Of a stretch of DNA of 64,000 nt, positions 17,653 to 27,411 are shown piece by piece. This DNA is from Streptomyces formicae (GTDB lineage Bacteria; Actinomycetota; Actinomycetes; Streptomycetales; Streptomycetaceae): contig NZ_CP022685.1 in the NCBI RefSeq assembly GCF_002556545.1, positions 8,844,001-8,908,000 on the forward strand. Reading direction: 5' to 3'. Every line of letters begins with the position of its first letter. Position 1 is the stretch's first letter. Under the pieces are notes generated by a model that was given only the letters and a program-made list of their open reading frames with translations, searched no databases and was not told the DNA's origin. The translations under genes and the position numbers were made by a program.

Positions 17653-18603
17653 GTGGACGAGCACCTCCTCAGCGGTCCCGAGCGGGATGTCGCGGCGGAC
17701 GCGGGACACGAACAGGCCCCGCCCCGGGTCGGGTTCTTCACCGACACCTCCGTCTGTATCGGCTGCAAGGCGTGCGAGGTGGCCTGCAAGGAGTGGAACG
17801 CGGTCCCCGCGGACGGCCTGTCCCTGAGCGGCATGAGCTACGACAACACCCAGGGCCTCGGCGCCTCCAGCTGGCGGCACGTCGCGTTCATCGAACAGCC
17901 ACCCGCCGCACCCGCACCGCCCTCGCCGCCCGCTGCCGACGGGCGCACCGAACTGCCCCTGCTCGACGGCGCGGCACCGCCCCGGCCCGCCACGGACCCG
18001 AACGGCACGCCCACGGAACTGCGCTGGCTGATGTCGTCCGACGTGTGCAAGCACTGCACGCACGCGGCGTGCCTCGACGTGTGCCCCACCGGCTCCCTCT
18101 TCCGCACCGAGTTCGGCACGGTCGTCGTCCAGGAAGACATCTGCAACGGTTGCGGCTACTGCGTCCCCGCCTGCCCCTACGGCGTCATCGAGCAACGCCC
18201 CGACGACGGCCGGGCGTTCAAGTGCACCCTGTGCTACGACCGGCTCGGCGCGGGCCAGGAACCCGCCTGCGCGAAGGCGTGCCCCACCGAGTCGATCCAG
18301 TTCGGTCCCCTGGACGAACTGCGGGAGCGAGCCGCCCTCCGCGTCGAGCAACTGCACGACGCCGGTGTCGACCAAGCGCGACTGTACGGGCACGACCCCG
18401 AGGATGGCGTCGGCGGCGACGGCGCCTTCTTCCTCCTGCTCGACGAGCCCGAGGTCTACGGCCTGCCCCCGGACCCGGTCGTCACCACCCGCGATCTGCC
18501 CGCCATGTGGAAGCACGCGGGCGCCGCCGCCCTCTCGCTCATCGGCGGTGCCGTCCTGTCCTTCGCGCTGCCCGCCCTCGACCGCAGGAGGGGACGTCGA
18601 TGA
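17653..18603 (+). CDS. fdhB: Formate dehydrogenase iron-sulfur subunit (FdnH/HybA-like)
   Basis: 316 residues with four ferredoxin-type cysteine groups: CIGCKACEVACKEWN (~36), CKHCTHAACLDVCPTGSL (~135), CNGCGYCVPACPYGV (~165) and the CTLCYDRLGAGQEPACAKACP block (~200). This is the four 4Fe-4S electron wire of Fdn-type enzymes. The C terminus has one transmembrane helix (AGAAALSLIGGAVLSFALPA) and a basic tail, as in FdnH. GTG start 4 bp after the alpha-subunit stop; the stop overlaps the NrfD start (ATGA). Confidence 0.94.
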   Translation: MDEHLLSGPERDVAADAGHEQAPPRVGFFTDTSVCIGCKACEVACKEWNAVPADGLSLSGMSYDNTQGLGASSWRHVAFIEQPPAAPAPPSPPAADGRTELPLLDGAAPPRPATDPNGTPTELRWLMSSDVCKHCTHAACLDVCPTGSLFRTEFGTVVVQEDICNGCGYCVPACPYGVIEQRPDDGRAFKCTLCYDRLGAGQEPACAKACPTESIQFGPLDELRERAALRVEQLHDAGVDQARLYGHDPEDGVGGDGAFFLLLDEPEVYGLPPDPVVTTRDLPAMWKHAGAAALSLIGGAVLSFALPALDRRRGRR

Positions 18604-19571
18604 GTCCCACGCCCACCCGACGCCGCGGGCGCAGGGCCCGTCGTGGCGAGGAACTCATGGTTCCCCGTGCCGAGTTCGGCTCGTACTACGGCAAGCCGGT
18701 CATCAAGGCGCCCTCCTGGGCCCCCCGGGACATCGCCGGGTACTTCTTCCTCGGCGGCCTCGCGGGGGCCGGGTCGCTGCTCGCCGCCGGCGCGCACCTG
18801 ACGGGGCATCACCACACCGCCACCGCGCTGAAGGTCTCCTCACTCGCTTCCGTCACCCTGTCGACAGCGGCGCTCATCAACGACCTCGGGGTGCCGAGCC
18901 GGTTCCCGAACATGCTCCGCGTCATCAAGCCGACCTCGCCCATGAGCGTCGGTTCGTGGATCCTCAGCGTCTACGCCCCCGCCGCGGGCGCCTCGGTGCT
19001 GTGCGCGGTCACCGGCCGTCTGCCGCGGCTCGGGGCCGCCTCGACCACGGGCGCCGCGCTGCTGGGTCCGGCGCTCGCCACCTACACGGGGGTGCTCGCC
19101 GCCGACACCGCCGTCCCCGCGTGGCACGGCGCCCACCGCCCACTCCCTTACCTGTTCGCAGCCTCCGCCACCGCGGCGGCATCCGGCATGGCGCTGCTGG
19201 TGGGACCGGCGCGGGAGAACGCTCCGGCCCGTTGCGCGGCGGTCCTCGCGGCCGTCGCGGAACAAGCGGCGACCCGTGCGGCCGAACACGACCTCGGCAT
19301 GGTCGCGGAGACCTACCGGACCGGGCGCGCGGGCCGCCTCCTGCGGTGGTCGAAGGCGCTGACCGTCGCGGGAGCCGTGGGCGGAGCCGTCTCCGGACAC
19401 CGCCCCCTCACCGTCGCGAGCGGCCTCGCCCTCCTGGCGGGTTCCGCGTGCACCCGCTTCGGGATCTTCGCCGCGGGCATCGCCTCCGCGGAGGATCCGC
19501 GCTACACGGTCGTCCCGCAGCGCGAACGCGTCGACGGGACCGCACGCCAGGGACGCGCTGACACCGCGTAG
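18600..19571 (+). CDS. NrfD/PsrC-like membrane anchor of the formate dehydrogenase
   Basis: 323 residues with about eight predicted membrane helices, starting at AGYFFLGGLAGAGSLLAAGA, the first helix typical of NrfD-family quinone-reactive subunits, and later MSVGSWILSVYAPAAGASVL. The basic N terminus RRRGRRARRGEEL should stay in the cytoplasm. Its ATG overlaps the beta-subunit stop by 4 bp. It should pass electrons from formate to menaquinone. It takes the place of the cytochrome b subunit FdnI. Confidence 0.9.
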   Translation: MSPTPTRRRGRRARRGEELMVPRAEFGSYYGKPVIKAPSWAPRDIAGYFFLGGLAGAGSLLAAGAHLTGHHHTATALKVSSLASVTLSTAALINDLGVPSRFPNMLRVIKPTSPMSVGSWILSVYAPAAGASVLCAVTGRLPRLGAASTTGAALLGPALATYTGVLAADTAVPAWHGAHRPLPYLFAASATAAASGMALLVGPARENAPARCAAVLAAVAEQAATRAAEHDLGMVAETYRTGRAGRLLRWSKALTVAGAVGGAVSGHRPLTVASGLALLAGSACTRFGIFAAGIASAEDPRYTVVPQRERVDGTARQGRADTA

Positions 19572-19609
19572 GGCGGCCTCGGACGCGCGGGTGTCCCCGG
19601 AGGCGGTCC

Positions 19610-21355
19610 TCAGGACAGGACCGCGGGGAGGGCCAGCGCGCCGAGGAGCGCGGTGCCGAGCACGAACCACGCGACGTAGTCCCCGACGTGTCCCGAGTGC
19701 AGTCGGCGCAGTGGCGCAGTCCACGCGTAGGGCTCTTGAGGCGCGGCACGCCGCAGGGCCAGCGCGGCGCCTCCCGCCGCGCACGCGACGGACACCAGGC
19801 CGGTGAGCACGGAGGCGGCAGTCCAGTGCGGAGCGAGTGCCGCGGGGGCGCCGAATGCGTGGCCGCTCCCGGTGGCGAGCGCGGGCACGAGGCCGACGGC
19901 CAGGGCGCCCGTGAGCAGGGCCGCGGGCACGGCCACCATCGGCAGCGGCACGCGCGACAGCAGGCCCCGTGTCTCCGGCTCCTCGTCACGGCCCGTCGTC
20001 TCCTGGGCCTGTGTGGGGCGCGGGCGCGGGCCGAGCCCCCAGAACACGCGCGCCGCGACACGCAGCACGGCCGCTCCGGTGAGCGCGGACACGACGGCGA
20101 ACAGGAGGGTGCCGACCACGCCCGCGGCCTCCTCGGCCGTTCCCTTCCCGAGGGCGGTGCCGAACGGCGGCAGGCCCGCAAGGGCCAGGGCCGCGACCGT
20201 GTAGAGCACGCCCACCAGACGCAACCCCCCGCCGCGCCCGTGGAGTTCGCGCTCGTCGACGCTGCCGTACCGGTCGAGCAGGATCCCGGTGCAGGCGAAC
20301 AGCGCGGCCTTGGCTCCCGCGTGGCCCAGTACGTACAGGGCGACACCGGCGGTGGACTCCGGGCGCAGCAAGCCGATCCCGAAGAGGAAGAGCCCGGTGT
20401 GCGCGATCGTCGAGTAGGCGAGCAGCCGCTTGAGATGGTGCTGCTGCCAGCACAGCACGGCGCCCAGTACGGCGGTCACGGCGCCCAGCGCGACGAGGCA
20501 TCGCCCCACATCGGCCGTCGGCAGCCCGCCGGCACCGGCGAACACCGTCGCGTGCACCCGCCACACGCCGTAGACACCGAGTTCCACCATCACACCGGAC
20601 AGCAGCATGCACACCGGCGTCGGAGCCACCGCGTGGGCATCGGGAAGCCAGAAGTGGAAGGGGGCCGCGGCGGCTTTCACCAGCAGCCCGGTCATCACCA
20701 GGACGAAGGCTGTCAGGACGAGCCCGTCCGGGGGCCCTTGGGCGTCCAGCCGCGTCCCGATCTGCCGCATGCCCAGCTCTCCGGTGCGCGCGTACAGCAG
20801 TGCGATGCCCAGCAACGTCGCGTAGGCGCCGAGTGAGTTGAGGATGCCGAAGGTGAGGGCTCCCTGGACGGCCTTGGGTTCCTCCACGCGGTAGCCGGTC
20901 AGGGCGTACGCGGCGACTCCCATCAGTTCGAAGAAGACGAACGCGTTGAAGAGGTCGCCGGTCAGGGCGAAGCCGCACATCCCGGCCTGGAAGAGGAGGA
21001 CGAGGGCGGGGAACGAGGCGGCGTGCCGGTGCGGGACCTCGTCGAAGTACCGCCAGGAGTAGACGAGCACGGCCAGGGTCAGGAGGGAGACGACCACGGC
21101 GAGGCCCGTGCCGGGGGCGTCGCCGACCAGGACGATGCCCACGCTCCTGCCCTGGTGGGGCTGCCAGCCGCCGACCCATTCCGTGGCCGTGGGGGAGGAG
21201 CGGGTGAGGAGCACGGCGGCGAGCACGGTCGTGCCGGTCGCCACCGCGGCGGCGACCGCGTCGGTGGCGATCCGGGGCAGCATCCGGCCCGCGGCGACGA
21301 GGAAGGCGGCGCCGAGCAGCGGCACGGCCACGACCAGGGGCAGCAGGTGGTTCAT
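19610..21355 (-). CDS. mnhD: Mrp antiporter subunit D (MnhD; NuoN/NuoL-like)
   Basis: 581 residues, about 14 transmembrane helices. Complex-I antiporter signatures are present: [20 protein letters not shown] with the helix-5 Glu, [20 protein letters not shown] with the Lys and His of helices 7-8, and [19 protein letters not shown]. It is the proton- or sodium-translocating core. Its ATG overlaps the mnhC stop (ATGA at 21352-21355). It is the last gene of the module and converges with the formate dehydrogenase operon, ending 38 bp from the NrfD gene. Confidence 0.93.
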   Translation of the reverse strand: MNHLLPLVVAVPLLGAAFLVAAGRMLPRIATDAVAAAVATGTTVLAAVLLTRSSPTATEWVGGWQPHQGRSVGIVLVGDAPGTGLAVVVSLLTLAVLVYSWRYFDEVPHRHAASFPALVLLFQAGMCGFALTGDLFNAFVFFELMGVAAYALTGYRVEEPKAVQGALTFGILNSLGAYATLLGIALLYARTGELGMRQIGTRLDAQGPPDGLVLTAFVLVMTGLLVKAAAAPFHFWLPDAHAVAPTPVCMLLSGVMVELGVYGVWRVHATVFAGAGGLPTADVGRCLVALGAVTAVLGAVLCWQQHHLKRLLAYSTIAHTGLFLFGIGLLRPESTAGVALYVLGHAGAKAALFACTGILLDRYGSVDERELHGRGGGLRLVGVLYTVAALALAGLPPFGTALGKGTAEEAAGVVGTLLFAVVSALTGAAVLRVAARVFWGLGPRPRPTQAQETTGRDEEPETRGLLSRVPLPMVAVPAALLTGALAVGLVPALATGSGHAFGAPAALAPHWTAASVLTGLVSVACAAGGAALALRRAAPQEPYAWTAPLRRLHSGHVGDYVAWFVLGTALLGALALPAVLS

Positions 21356-21699
21356 CCGCGCAGCTCGGACAACTCGTCGGGGTCGGCGGTGCCGTGGCGC
21401 TTGGCCACCTGGATCACCAGGGCCAGCAGGAGCGCGGTCACGGTGGCCCCCACGACGACATCGGTGAGGGCGAGCGCCTGGACCACGGGGTCGACCAGCG
21501 GACGCGAGCGCGGAGCCATGTCGGAGTTGACCGGCGCGGTGCCACCCGTGCGGTAACCGACCGCGAGCAACAGGACGTACGTCGCGGCCTGACACACCGA
21601 CAGACACCCGACGGCATGCACCAGATGGCGGCTGGTGGCCAGCCCGTAGCAGCCGACCAGAAAGATCCAGCCCGCCACCAGATAGGGGAGGACATGCAT
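21352..21699 (-). CDS. mnhC: Mrp antiporter subunit C (MnhC; NuoK-like)
   Basis: 115 residues, three membrane helices: [40 protein letters not shown] and [20 protein letters not shown]. The second and third helices show the NuoK/MrpC pattern ([15 protein letters not shown]). Overlaps both neighbours by 4 bp or less, which implies translational coupling. Confidence 0.92.
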   Translation of the reverse strand: MHVLPYLVAGWIFLVGCYGLATSRHLVHAVGCLSVCQAATYVLLLAVGYRTGGTAPVNSDMAPRSRPLVDPVVQALALTDVVVGATVTALLLALVIQVAKRHGTADPDELSELRG

Positions 21700-22454
21700 C
21701 AACGCGCCCCGTCCTTGCCGCTCTTGGCGTCATCGGTGATCTCCACCGCCTGATCGAGGAAGCGGCTCACCAGCACGACGACCGCGCAGGCCACTTCGAT
21801 GCCGACCGCCGCGTTCAGCAGCGGCACGGTGCCGCCCGACGCCAGCGTGTTGAACGTCCCGTGCGGCAGCGTGTTGGCCAGGAAGGAGGCTCCGGCGAGG
21901 AGGCCGACCACGCCGACGAGCAGGTATCCGGCCTCGCCGATGGCGTCCCCCACCTCGTACAGGCCCATGGGACGGATGCGTTCCAGCGCCCGGTAGTCCG
22001 CCCCGATGTAGAGCAGGTGCACCGCGGTGGCCGCGATGACACCGCCTTGGAAGCCGCCGCCCGGGCTCAACTGGCCGTGCGCGACGACGTACAGGCCCGT
22101 CACCAGCGCCACCGGCAGGAGTGCGAGCGCGTAGCGCCGCACCCAGGGGTCGACCCGTGCGGAACCGGGCGGCACGCGGTCCTCGTCGCGGGTCTGGCGC
22201 AGCAGGACCACCGTGCCGAGTACGGCGGCGAAGAGGATGGACTCCTCGCCCAGGGTGTCGAAGGCCCGCTGGTCGAAGTTGACCGCCGAGACCACGTTCG
22301 CGGTGTGCCGTGCCAGGGACTCGGACGTCGCCCGGTCGCCGTACGGATGCGCGCCGGTGCCGAAGTCCGGCAGCGCCGCGAACGCGCCGACGAGCAGCGC
22401 GCCCAGACCGGCGGCGCCGATCGCCAGGACCCACCGCCGCAGCGCCGTGCTCAC
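21699..22454 (-). CDS. mnhB: Fused MbhE-like and MnhB subunit of an Mrp antiporter
   Basis: 251 residues in two parts. The first ~95 residues contain [20 protein letters not shown], which corresponds to the D-x-RGFDTLGE motif found at the C-terminal end of MrpA or in the separate MbhE subunit. The remainder is MnhB-like, with [20 protein letters not shown] as the signature. So this is an MbhE-MbhF (MrpB) fusion. GTG start at 22454; stop and start overlap the neighbouring genes. Confidence 0.9.
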   Translation of the reverse strand: MSTALRRWVLAIGAAGLGALLVGAFAALPDFGTGAHPYGDRATSESLARHTANVVSAVNFDQRAFDTLGEESILFAAVLGTVVLLRQTRDEDRVPPGSARVDPWVRRYALALLPVALVTGLYVVAHGQLSPGGGFQGGVIAATAVHLLYIGADYRALERIRPMGLYEVGDAIGEAGYLLVGVVGLLAGASFLANTLPHGTFNTLASGGTVPLLNAAVGIEVACAVVVLVSRFLDQAVEITDDAKSGKDGAR

Positions 22455-22723
22455 CGCCCCGCCTCCTTGTCGTCGACGCGCCCGCGACGCCGTACCTTGC
22501 GCACCGAGAGCAGGATCAGCAGGGGCGTGAGCACCGATCCCACGGCCAGTTGCGACAGCGCCACGTCCGGCGCCTGAAGCACCGTGAAGAGAGCGGCGAG
22601 CGTCAGCCCGAGCACCGCCAGGACCAGTGCCTGCCGTGCCGGTTCGCGCACCGCGACCGCCGCTGTCGCCGACACCGCGACCAGCGTCAGACACACCGCG
22701 ATCAACAGGTCGTCGCCGTTCAT
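22451..22723 (-). CDS. DUF4040 / MbhD-like small antiporter subunit
   Basis: 90 residues, three helices: LLIAVCLTLVAVSATAAVAV, QALVLAVLGLTLAALFTVLQ and DVALSQLAVGSVLTPLLILL. The APDVALSQLAVG segment is the DUF4040 signature shared by the MrpA C-terminal region and MbhD of membrane-bound hydrogenases. No full-length MrpA is present, so the module resembles the split MBH layout. The RBS is GGAGG with a long spacer. Confidence 0.87.
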   Translation of the reverse strand: MNGDDLLIAVCLTLVAVSATAAVAVREPARQALVLAVLGLTLAALFTVLQAPDVALSQLAVGSVLTPLLILLSVRKVRRRGRVDDKEAGR

Positions 22724-22760
22724 GCCGCCTCACCGCCTCCGTACTCCCGACGCCGCGCGC

Positions 22761-23222
22761 TCACCGTGCCGCGTCGCCCTTCGCCACCACGCCCACCGTC
22801 AGGGACCGTGCGGCGACCACGTTGCCGACGGCCACCAGCGCACCGATGAGGAGCAGCTTCACGAGCGACCTGCCGGGCGCCGTCGCCGCACACACGGCGA
22901 CGGTCACCGACACCGACGCGATGACACACGTCCCTGTCACGACGGAACTCCCGCGTGGCGCTCCGTCCGCCAGGTCGTCGGCGAGCAGTCGGACGCACAC
23001 CAGGGTGCCGACAGGCCCGAGAAGGCCGACGACCAGCGACAGATCGACGTACGAAGGCCGCCCGTACCCCTGCGCGAGCAGCAGGAACGTCAGGGCGACC
23101 ACGGTGCTTCCGGTGTTCTGCGCGAGCAGCCTGCGAGCCAGCGACCCCGCCGCCACACCCCAGATCACCGGCACCATGCCGAAGGCCAGGAGCGCGGCAC
23201 CGCACGCCGCCCACGCGTTCAC
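22761..23222 (-). CDS. MnhF-like subunit with an MnhG-like C-terminal extension
   Basis: 153 residues. Residues 1-85 follow MrpF: a first helix, then RRLLAQNTGSTVVALTFLLL and YGRPSYVDLSLVVGLLGPVG. Residues ~95-153 add two helices; SLVKLLLIGALVAVGNVVAA resembles the last helix of MrpG, but the MrpG R-x-P-D...RLH motif is missing. I read it as an F subunit fused to a reduced G subunit. GTG start at 23222, overlapping the mnhE stop. Confidence 0.7.
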   Translation of the reverse strand: MNAWAACGAALLAFGMVPVIWGVAAGSLARRLLAQNTGSTVVALTFLLLAQGYGRPSYVDLSLVVGLLGPVGTLVCVRLLADDLADGAPRGSSVVTGTCVIASVSVTVAVCAATAPGRSLVKLLLIGALVAVGNVVAARSLTVGVVAKGDAAR

Positions 23223-23395
23223 CGGGACTCCGCCGCGCGCCTGGCCGCGGTCGCGGCCAGGGCGCCCACCGCCGTGCAGCAGGCTCCCACCGCCAGCTCC
23301 ATGGCATCGACCGTGCTGATCAGCACGAGCCAGATCCCGGCGAGCGCCGCCCACCAGGCCAGGAACTCCCCGACGCCGCGCAGCCGTTCGCGCAT
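23219..23395 (-). CDS. Short MnhE-like antiporter subunit
   Basis: 58 residues, two helices (EFLAWWAALAGIWLVLIS and MELAVGACCTAVGALAATAA) in the position of MbhA/MrpE, first in the module. Typical MrpE has ~160 residues with a cytoplasmic domain that is absent here. ATG at 23395, 7 bp after the VOC gene stop. The assignment rests mainly on position and the TVDAMELAVG pattern. Confidence 0.55.
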   Translation of the reverse strand: MRERLRGVGEFLAWWAALAGIWLVLISTVDAMELAVGACCTAVGALAATAARRAAESR

Positions 23396-23402
23396 CGGCG
23401 CC

Positions 23403-23774
23403 TCAGACGCGGCACAGGCAGAACGGATGACCGGCCGGATCCGCATACACCCGGAAGTCGCGTCGCCCGTCCTGGTCGTCCAGGTCCAGCGGCATGGCAC
23501 CCAGCGACAGGGCCAGGGACTCCGCCTCCGCCATGTCGCTCACGTGGAGGTCCAGATGGAGCTGCTGGGAGTCGCCGTCGGCGCTGGGCCACCGGGGCGG
23601 CCGGTGGTCGGGCGCGCGCTGGAAGGCGATCCGGTGACCGCCGGGCGCGTACAGGTCGTACCAGTCCTCGCTGTCCTGGGTGATCTCTCCGCCGAGCAAC
23701 GCGGCGTAGAAGCCCGCGAGCGCGGCGGGGTCGGGGCAGTCCACGGCGGTCAGGCAGTACTGGGCGACAGGCAT
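23403..23774 (-). CDS. VOC (glyoxalase-fold) protein
   Basis: 123 residues in two beta-alpha-beta-beta-beta units; the end DPAGHPFCLCRV and QQLHLDLHVSDM are typical of the actinobacterial VOC subgroup. The ATG at 23774 has AAGGAG 9 bases upstream. Since it precedes mnhE by 7 bp, the promoter upstream of this gene probably drives the whole antiporter module. A similar protein is at 54936 (same DPxGHPFCLCR ending). Confidence 0.88.
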   Translation of the reverse strand: MPVAQYCLTAVDCPDPAALAGFYAALLGGEITQDSEDWYDLYAPGGHRIAFQRAPDHRPPRWPSADGDSQQLHLDLHVSDMAEAESLALSLGAMPLDLDDQDGRRDFRVYADPAGHPFCLCRV

Positions 23775-23945
23775 GTCGTGCGCTCCTTGTCCGGGAGTGT
23801 CCATCCGTGCCGGATGCGGTCGTCTCTGCCGAGAGCGGGCGGGTGCCCAGGCGTGGCGCGGGTATGCGCGGGCGCCGCGGTGCCTCCGGTGGGGGAACTC
23901 TTCCAGTTGTGCGGGGGCGGGCGAGGGAGGCGCGTCGTGCGGCCG

Positions 23946-26300
23946 TCAGCCGGTCCACGTCCAGTCGGCGACTTCGGGCAGGTCGGTGCCGTGGGCGCGG
24001 ATCCAGGAGTGGTGGCGGGTGCGGGCGTCGGTCATGGCCTGGCGTACCGCGGTGGCGCGCACGGCGAGGCCGGGGACGCGGTCGATGACGTCCATGACGA
24101 GCCGGTAGCGGTCCAGGTCGTTGCGGACGACCATGTCGAACGGCGTGGTCGTGGTGCCCGCCTCCTTGTAGCCGCGCACGTGCAGGTGTTCGTGGCCGGT
24201 GCGGCGGTAGGCGAGGCGGTGGATCAGCCAGGGGTAGCCGTGGTAGGCGAAGATCACCGGCTTGTCGCGGGTGAAGAGCGCGTCGTAGGCGGAGTCGGCC
24301 ATGCCGTGCGGGTGTTCCTCGCGGGGCATCAGGCGGGCGATGTCGACGACGTTGACGACCCGGACGGCGAGCTCGGGCAGGTGCTCGCGCAGCAGCGATG
24401 CGGCCGCGAGGACCTCCTGGGTGGGCACGTCTCCCGCGCAGGCGAGGACCACGTCCGGGTCCCGCGTCCCGTCGTCGGTGCCCGCCCACTCCCACACCCC
24501 GGCCCCGCGCGCGCAGTGGACCCGGGCCTCGTCGAGGGAGAGCCAGTCGAAGCAGGGCTGTTTCCCGGCGACGACGACGTTGACGTAGTCGCGGCTGTGC
24601 AGGACGTGCTCGGCCACGGAGAGCAGGGTGTTGGCGTCCGGCGGCAGATAGACGCGTACGACGTCGGGGCTCTTGTTGAGGACGTGGTCGACGAAGCCGG
24701 GGTCCTGGTGCGAGAAGCCGTTGTGGTCCTGGCGCCAGACGTGCGAGGTCAGCAGGTAGTTGAGGGAGGGCACGGGTGCGCGCCAGGGCAGTGAGCGAGA
24801 GGTCTTGAGCCACTTGATGTGCTGGTTGACCATCGAGTCGACGATGTGCACGAACGCCTCGTAGCAGGAGAACAGGCCGTGCCTGCCGGTGAGGTTGTAG
24901 CCCTCGAGCCAGCCCTGGCAGAGGTGTTCGGACAGCACCTCCATGACCCGGCCGTCCTTGGCGAGGTGCTCGTCGGTGCCGAGGGTCCCCGCCTGCCAGG
25001 CCTTGCCGGTGATCTCGAAGAGGGCGTCGAGGCGGTTGGACGCGGTCTCGTCGGGACCGACGACCCGGAAGTCGCGCCGCTCGGCGGTGTCGGCCATGAC
25101 CTGGGCGAGCAGCCTGCCCAGGATCCGGGTGGGTTCGTGCAGGGCGGTGCCCGGCTTGTCGACGGGCACGGCGTACCTCTCCAGCGGTGGCAGCGGCAGC
25201 GGGCGGGTGCGCAGGCCGCCGTTGGCGTGGGGGCCCGCGCCCAGACGCCGCGCACCCTCGGGGACGCAGTCGAGCACCTGCGAGGTGGGGCGGCCGTCCG
25301 CGTCGAACAGCTCCTGGGGGCGGTACGACCGCAGCCACGCCTCCAACTGCCGCAGGTGCTCCGGGTTCTCCCGTACGCCGGAGAGCGGGACCTGGTGCGA
25401 ACGCCAGGTGTTCTCGACGGGTTCGCCGTCCACGGCATCGGGGCCGGTCCAGCCCTTGGGCGTGCGCAGCACGATCATCGGCCAGCGGGCCCGGCCTTGC
25501 GCGGCGCCCCCGCTCCGGGCGGCCTGCTGGATGGCGGTGATGCGGTCGAGCGCCTGGTCCATGGCCTTGGCCATCGCCTGGTGGACCTTGCGCGGGTCGT
25601 CACCCGAGACGTGGAGCGGTTCGTGGCCGTATCCCTTGAGCAGCGCGTCGAGTTCGGCTTGGGGGAGCCGGGCGAGGACGGTCGGGTTGGCGATCTTGTA
25701 GCCGTTGAGGTGGAGGATCGGCAGCACGGCGCCGTCGTGGACGGGATCGAGGAACTTGGTCGAGTGCCAGGAGGTGGCGAGCGGCCCGGTCTCCGCCTCG
25801 CCGTCGCCGACCACGCAGGTGACCAGGAGGTCCGGATGGTCGAAGGCGGCCCCGTAGGCATGCGCCAGGGAGTAGCCGAGCTCGCCGCCCTCGTGGATCG
25901 AGCCGGGGGTCTCGGGCGCCACGTGGCTGGGCACGCCGCCGGGGAAGGAGAACTGGCGGAACAGCTTCGCCATCCCCTCCGCGTCCCGGGTGACGTCCGG
26001 ATACGTCTGCGTGTAGCTCCCCTCGAGCCAGGAGTTGGCCAGGACGGCAGGGCCGCCGTGCCCGGGACCCCACACGCACAGCGCGTCGAGGCCGCGCTCG
26101 GTGATGACGCGGTTGAGGTGCGTGTGGACGAGGTTGAGCCCGGGGGAGGTGCCCCAGTGCCCGAGCAGACGCGGCTTGATGTGCTCGGGGCGCAGCGGCT
26201 CGGTCAGCAGCGGGTTGCTCATCAGGTAGATCTGGCCGACGGCGAGGTAGTTGGCGGCTCGCCAGTGGGCGTGGAGGGCCGACTGTCGGACGTGGGTCAC
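23946..26300 (-). CDS. xfp: Xylulose-5-P/fructose-6-P phosphoketolase
   Basis: 784 residues, full length for the family. The TPP motif is [20 protein letters not shown], preceded by [20 protein letters not shown]; other blocks are [18 protein letters not shown] near the N terminus and [20 protein letters not shown]. It splits xylulose-5-P (or fructose-6-P) with phosphate into acetyl phosphate and an aldose phosphate. The GTG start has GGAGG 8 bases upstream. No acetate kinase or phosphotransacetylase lies nearby. Its place beside dormancy genes fits use under low oxygen, when acetyl phosphate is a direct ATP source (inference). Confidence 0.96.
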   Translation of the reverse strand: MTHVRQSALHAHWRAANYLAVGQIYLMSNPLLTEPLRPEHIKPRLLGHWGTSPGLNLVHTHLNRVITERGLDALCVWGPGHGGPAVLANSWLEGSYTQTYPDVTRDAEGMAKLFRQFSFPGGVPSHVAPETPGSIHEGGELGYSLAHAYGAAFDHPDLLVTCVVGDGEAETGPLATSWHSTKFLDPVHDGAVLPILHLNGYKIANPTVLARLPQAELDALLKGYGHEPLHVSGDDPRKVHQAMAKAMDQALDRITAIQQAARSGGAAQGRARWPMIVLRTPKGWTGPDAVDGEPVENTWRSHQVPLSGVRENPEHLRQLEAWLRSYRPQELFDADGRPTSQVLDCVPEGARRLGAGPHANGGLRTRPLPLPPLERYAVPVDKPGTALHEPTRILGRLLAQVMADTAERRDFRVVGPDETASNRLDALFEITGKAWQAGTLGTDEHLAKDGRVMEVLSEHLCQGWLEGYNLTGRHGLFSCYEAFVHIVDSMVNQHIKWLKTSRSLPWRAPVPSLNYLLTSHVWRQDHNGFSHQDPGFVDHVLNKSPDVVRVYLPPDANTLLSVAEHVLHSRDYVNVVVAGKQPCFDWLSLDEARVHCARGAGVWEWAGTDDGTRDPDVVLACAGDVPTQEVLAAASLLREHLPELAVRVVNVVDIARLMPREEHPHGMADSAYDALFTRDKPVIFAYHGYPWLIHRLAYRRTGHEHLHVRGYKEAGTTTTPFDMVVRNDLDRYRLVMDVIDRVPGLAVRATAVRQAMTDARTRHHSWIRAHGTDLPEVADWTWTG

Positions 26301-26381
26301 TGTGCCTCCTGTATGGGGAGTTGTCAGGACTTGTGCGGCGTACGGTAGTGGCCGGGCACGCGGATTTCCGCGCGGGAACGA
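26301..26381 (-). promoter_or_regulatory. Gap between USP and phosphoketolase genes
   Basis: 81 bp holding the phosphoketolase RBS and a short hairpin (CGCGG-ATTT-CCGCG, 26359-26372) that is too weak to call a terminator. The two genes may be co-transcribed. Confidence 0.35.
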
Positions 26382-27245
26382 TCAGGTGTGCGGAACGACG
26401 GCGACCGGGCAGGTCGCGTGGTGCAGCACCGCGTGGTTGACCGGACCGAGCTGCATGCCGACGTGCCCCTTCCTGCGGCGGGCACCGACCACCAGAAGAT
26501 CCGCCGCGTGGGCCGCGGCGAGGAGCGTGGTGCGCGCGTACCCCTCACGGGCCTCGCCACGCACCGTGGTCCCGGGACGGGCGGCCGTCGCGGCGCGCAC
26601 GGCCCGGTCGAGCTGCTCCTCGGCCCGCCGCTGGTGCTCGTCCCGGAGCGCCGTGGGCGCGTCGGGCAGTTCGCGCGCGGGGCAGCGCCAGGCGTGCACG
26701 GCCGTCACGGAAGCGCCGTGTGCCCGCGCGTGTCGGAGGGCGAAGTCCGCGGCGGGCGCCGACTCGTCGGGGTCGTCGACGCCGAGGACGACGGTGCGGA
26801 AGTCGTGGCGCGTGTTCTTCTCGTCGCCGCGCACGACGATCACGGGCGACGCGGCGTGCGCGGCGACGGACAGGCCGACCGAGCCGAGCAGCAGTTCGGC
26901 GAGTTCACCGCGCCCCCGGCTGCCGATCACCACGGCGCCCGCCTCCGCGCTGAGTCGTACGAGCGCGAGGGACGGGTCCTCGGACAGCACCTCGCTCGTC
27001 ACCTTGACGGAGGCCGTACGACGCTGCGCGCGCTCGACCGCCGAGGCCGTGATGCGCTCCGAAAGGAGGTGTACGGACGGTTGGTTGATGCCGAAGGACG
27101 GTTCGTGCCCCTCGTACCACTCCCACCCGGAGGCGTGCACGACACGCAGCGGCACTCCGTGCGCCACGGCCTCGTCCACGGCCCAGTCCAGTGCGCGCAG
27201 GCTCGGATCCGAGCCGTCGACCCCGACGATCAGGGGCTTGTCCAC
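26382..27245 (-). CDS. Tandem universal stress protein (two USP domains)
   Basis: 287 residues: two USP domains of ~140 residues. Domain 1 ends with VVIGSRGRGELAELLLGSVG, the G-2x-G-9x-G(S) ATP-binding pattern; domain 2 has LVVGARRRKGHVGMQLGPVN. Such double-USP proteins are frequent members of DosR and OsdR regulons. GTG start at 27245. Divergent from the CBS-BON gene, with an OsdR-like box in between that could serve both. Confidence 0.93.
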   Translation of the reverse strand: MDKPLIVGVDGSDPSLRALDWAVDEAVAHGVPLRVVHASGWEWYEGHEPSFGINQPSVHLLSERITASAVERAQRRTASVKVTSEVLSEDPSLALVRLSAEAGAVVIGSRGRGELAELLLGSVGLSVAAHAASPVIVVRGDEKNTRHDFRTVVLGVDDPDESAPAADFALRHARAHGASVTAVHAWRCPARELPDAPTALRDEHQRRAEEQLDRAVRAATAARPGTTVRGEAREGYARTTLLAAAHAADLLVVGARRRKGHVGMQLGPVNHAVLHHATCPVAVVPHT

Positions 27246-27341
27246 GATGCCACCGCCTTCCGGCACGCCCCCGGCAGGGGCTCGTCCTCGGACCGTGTCA
27301 TCGAGGAGGCCGCCGGGGGAGGGGCGAACAGGCCCCGCTGG

Positions 27342-27355
27342 GGGACATTCGGCCC
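27342..27355. promoter_or_regulatory. Candidate OsdR/DosR-like box A (GGGACATTCGGCCC)
   Basis: Arms GGGAC and GGCCC with a 4-bp spacer, the same 5-4-5 geometry as the mycobacterial DosR box core (GGGAC-N4-GTCCC). It lies 57 bp upstream of the CBS-BON start and ~97 bp upstream of the divergent USP start. Confidence 0.7.
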
Positions 27356-27411
27356 CTGTCGCCACCGCGACGGCCCGCGCACAGTGGCCGTACGGCAGGG
27401 AGGAGACCGAG

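Noticed and set aside
26359..26372. Terminator between USP and phosphoketolase genes
   Set aside because: Only a 5-bp stem; not distinguishable from chance at this GC content.
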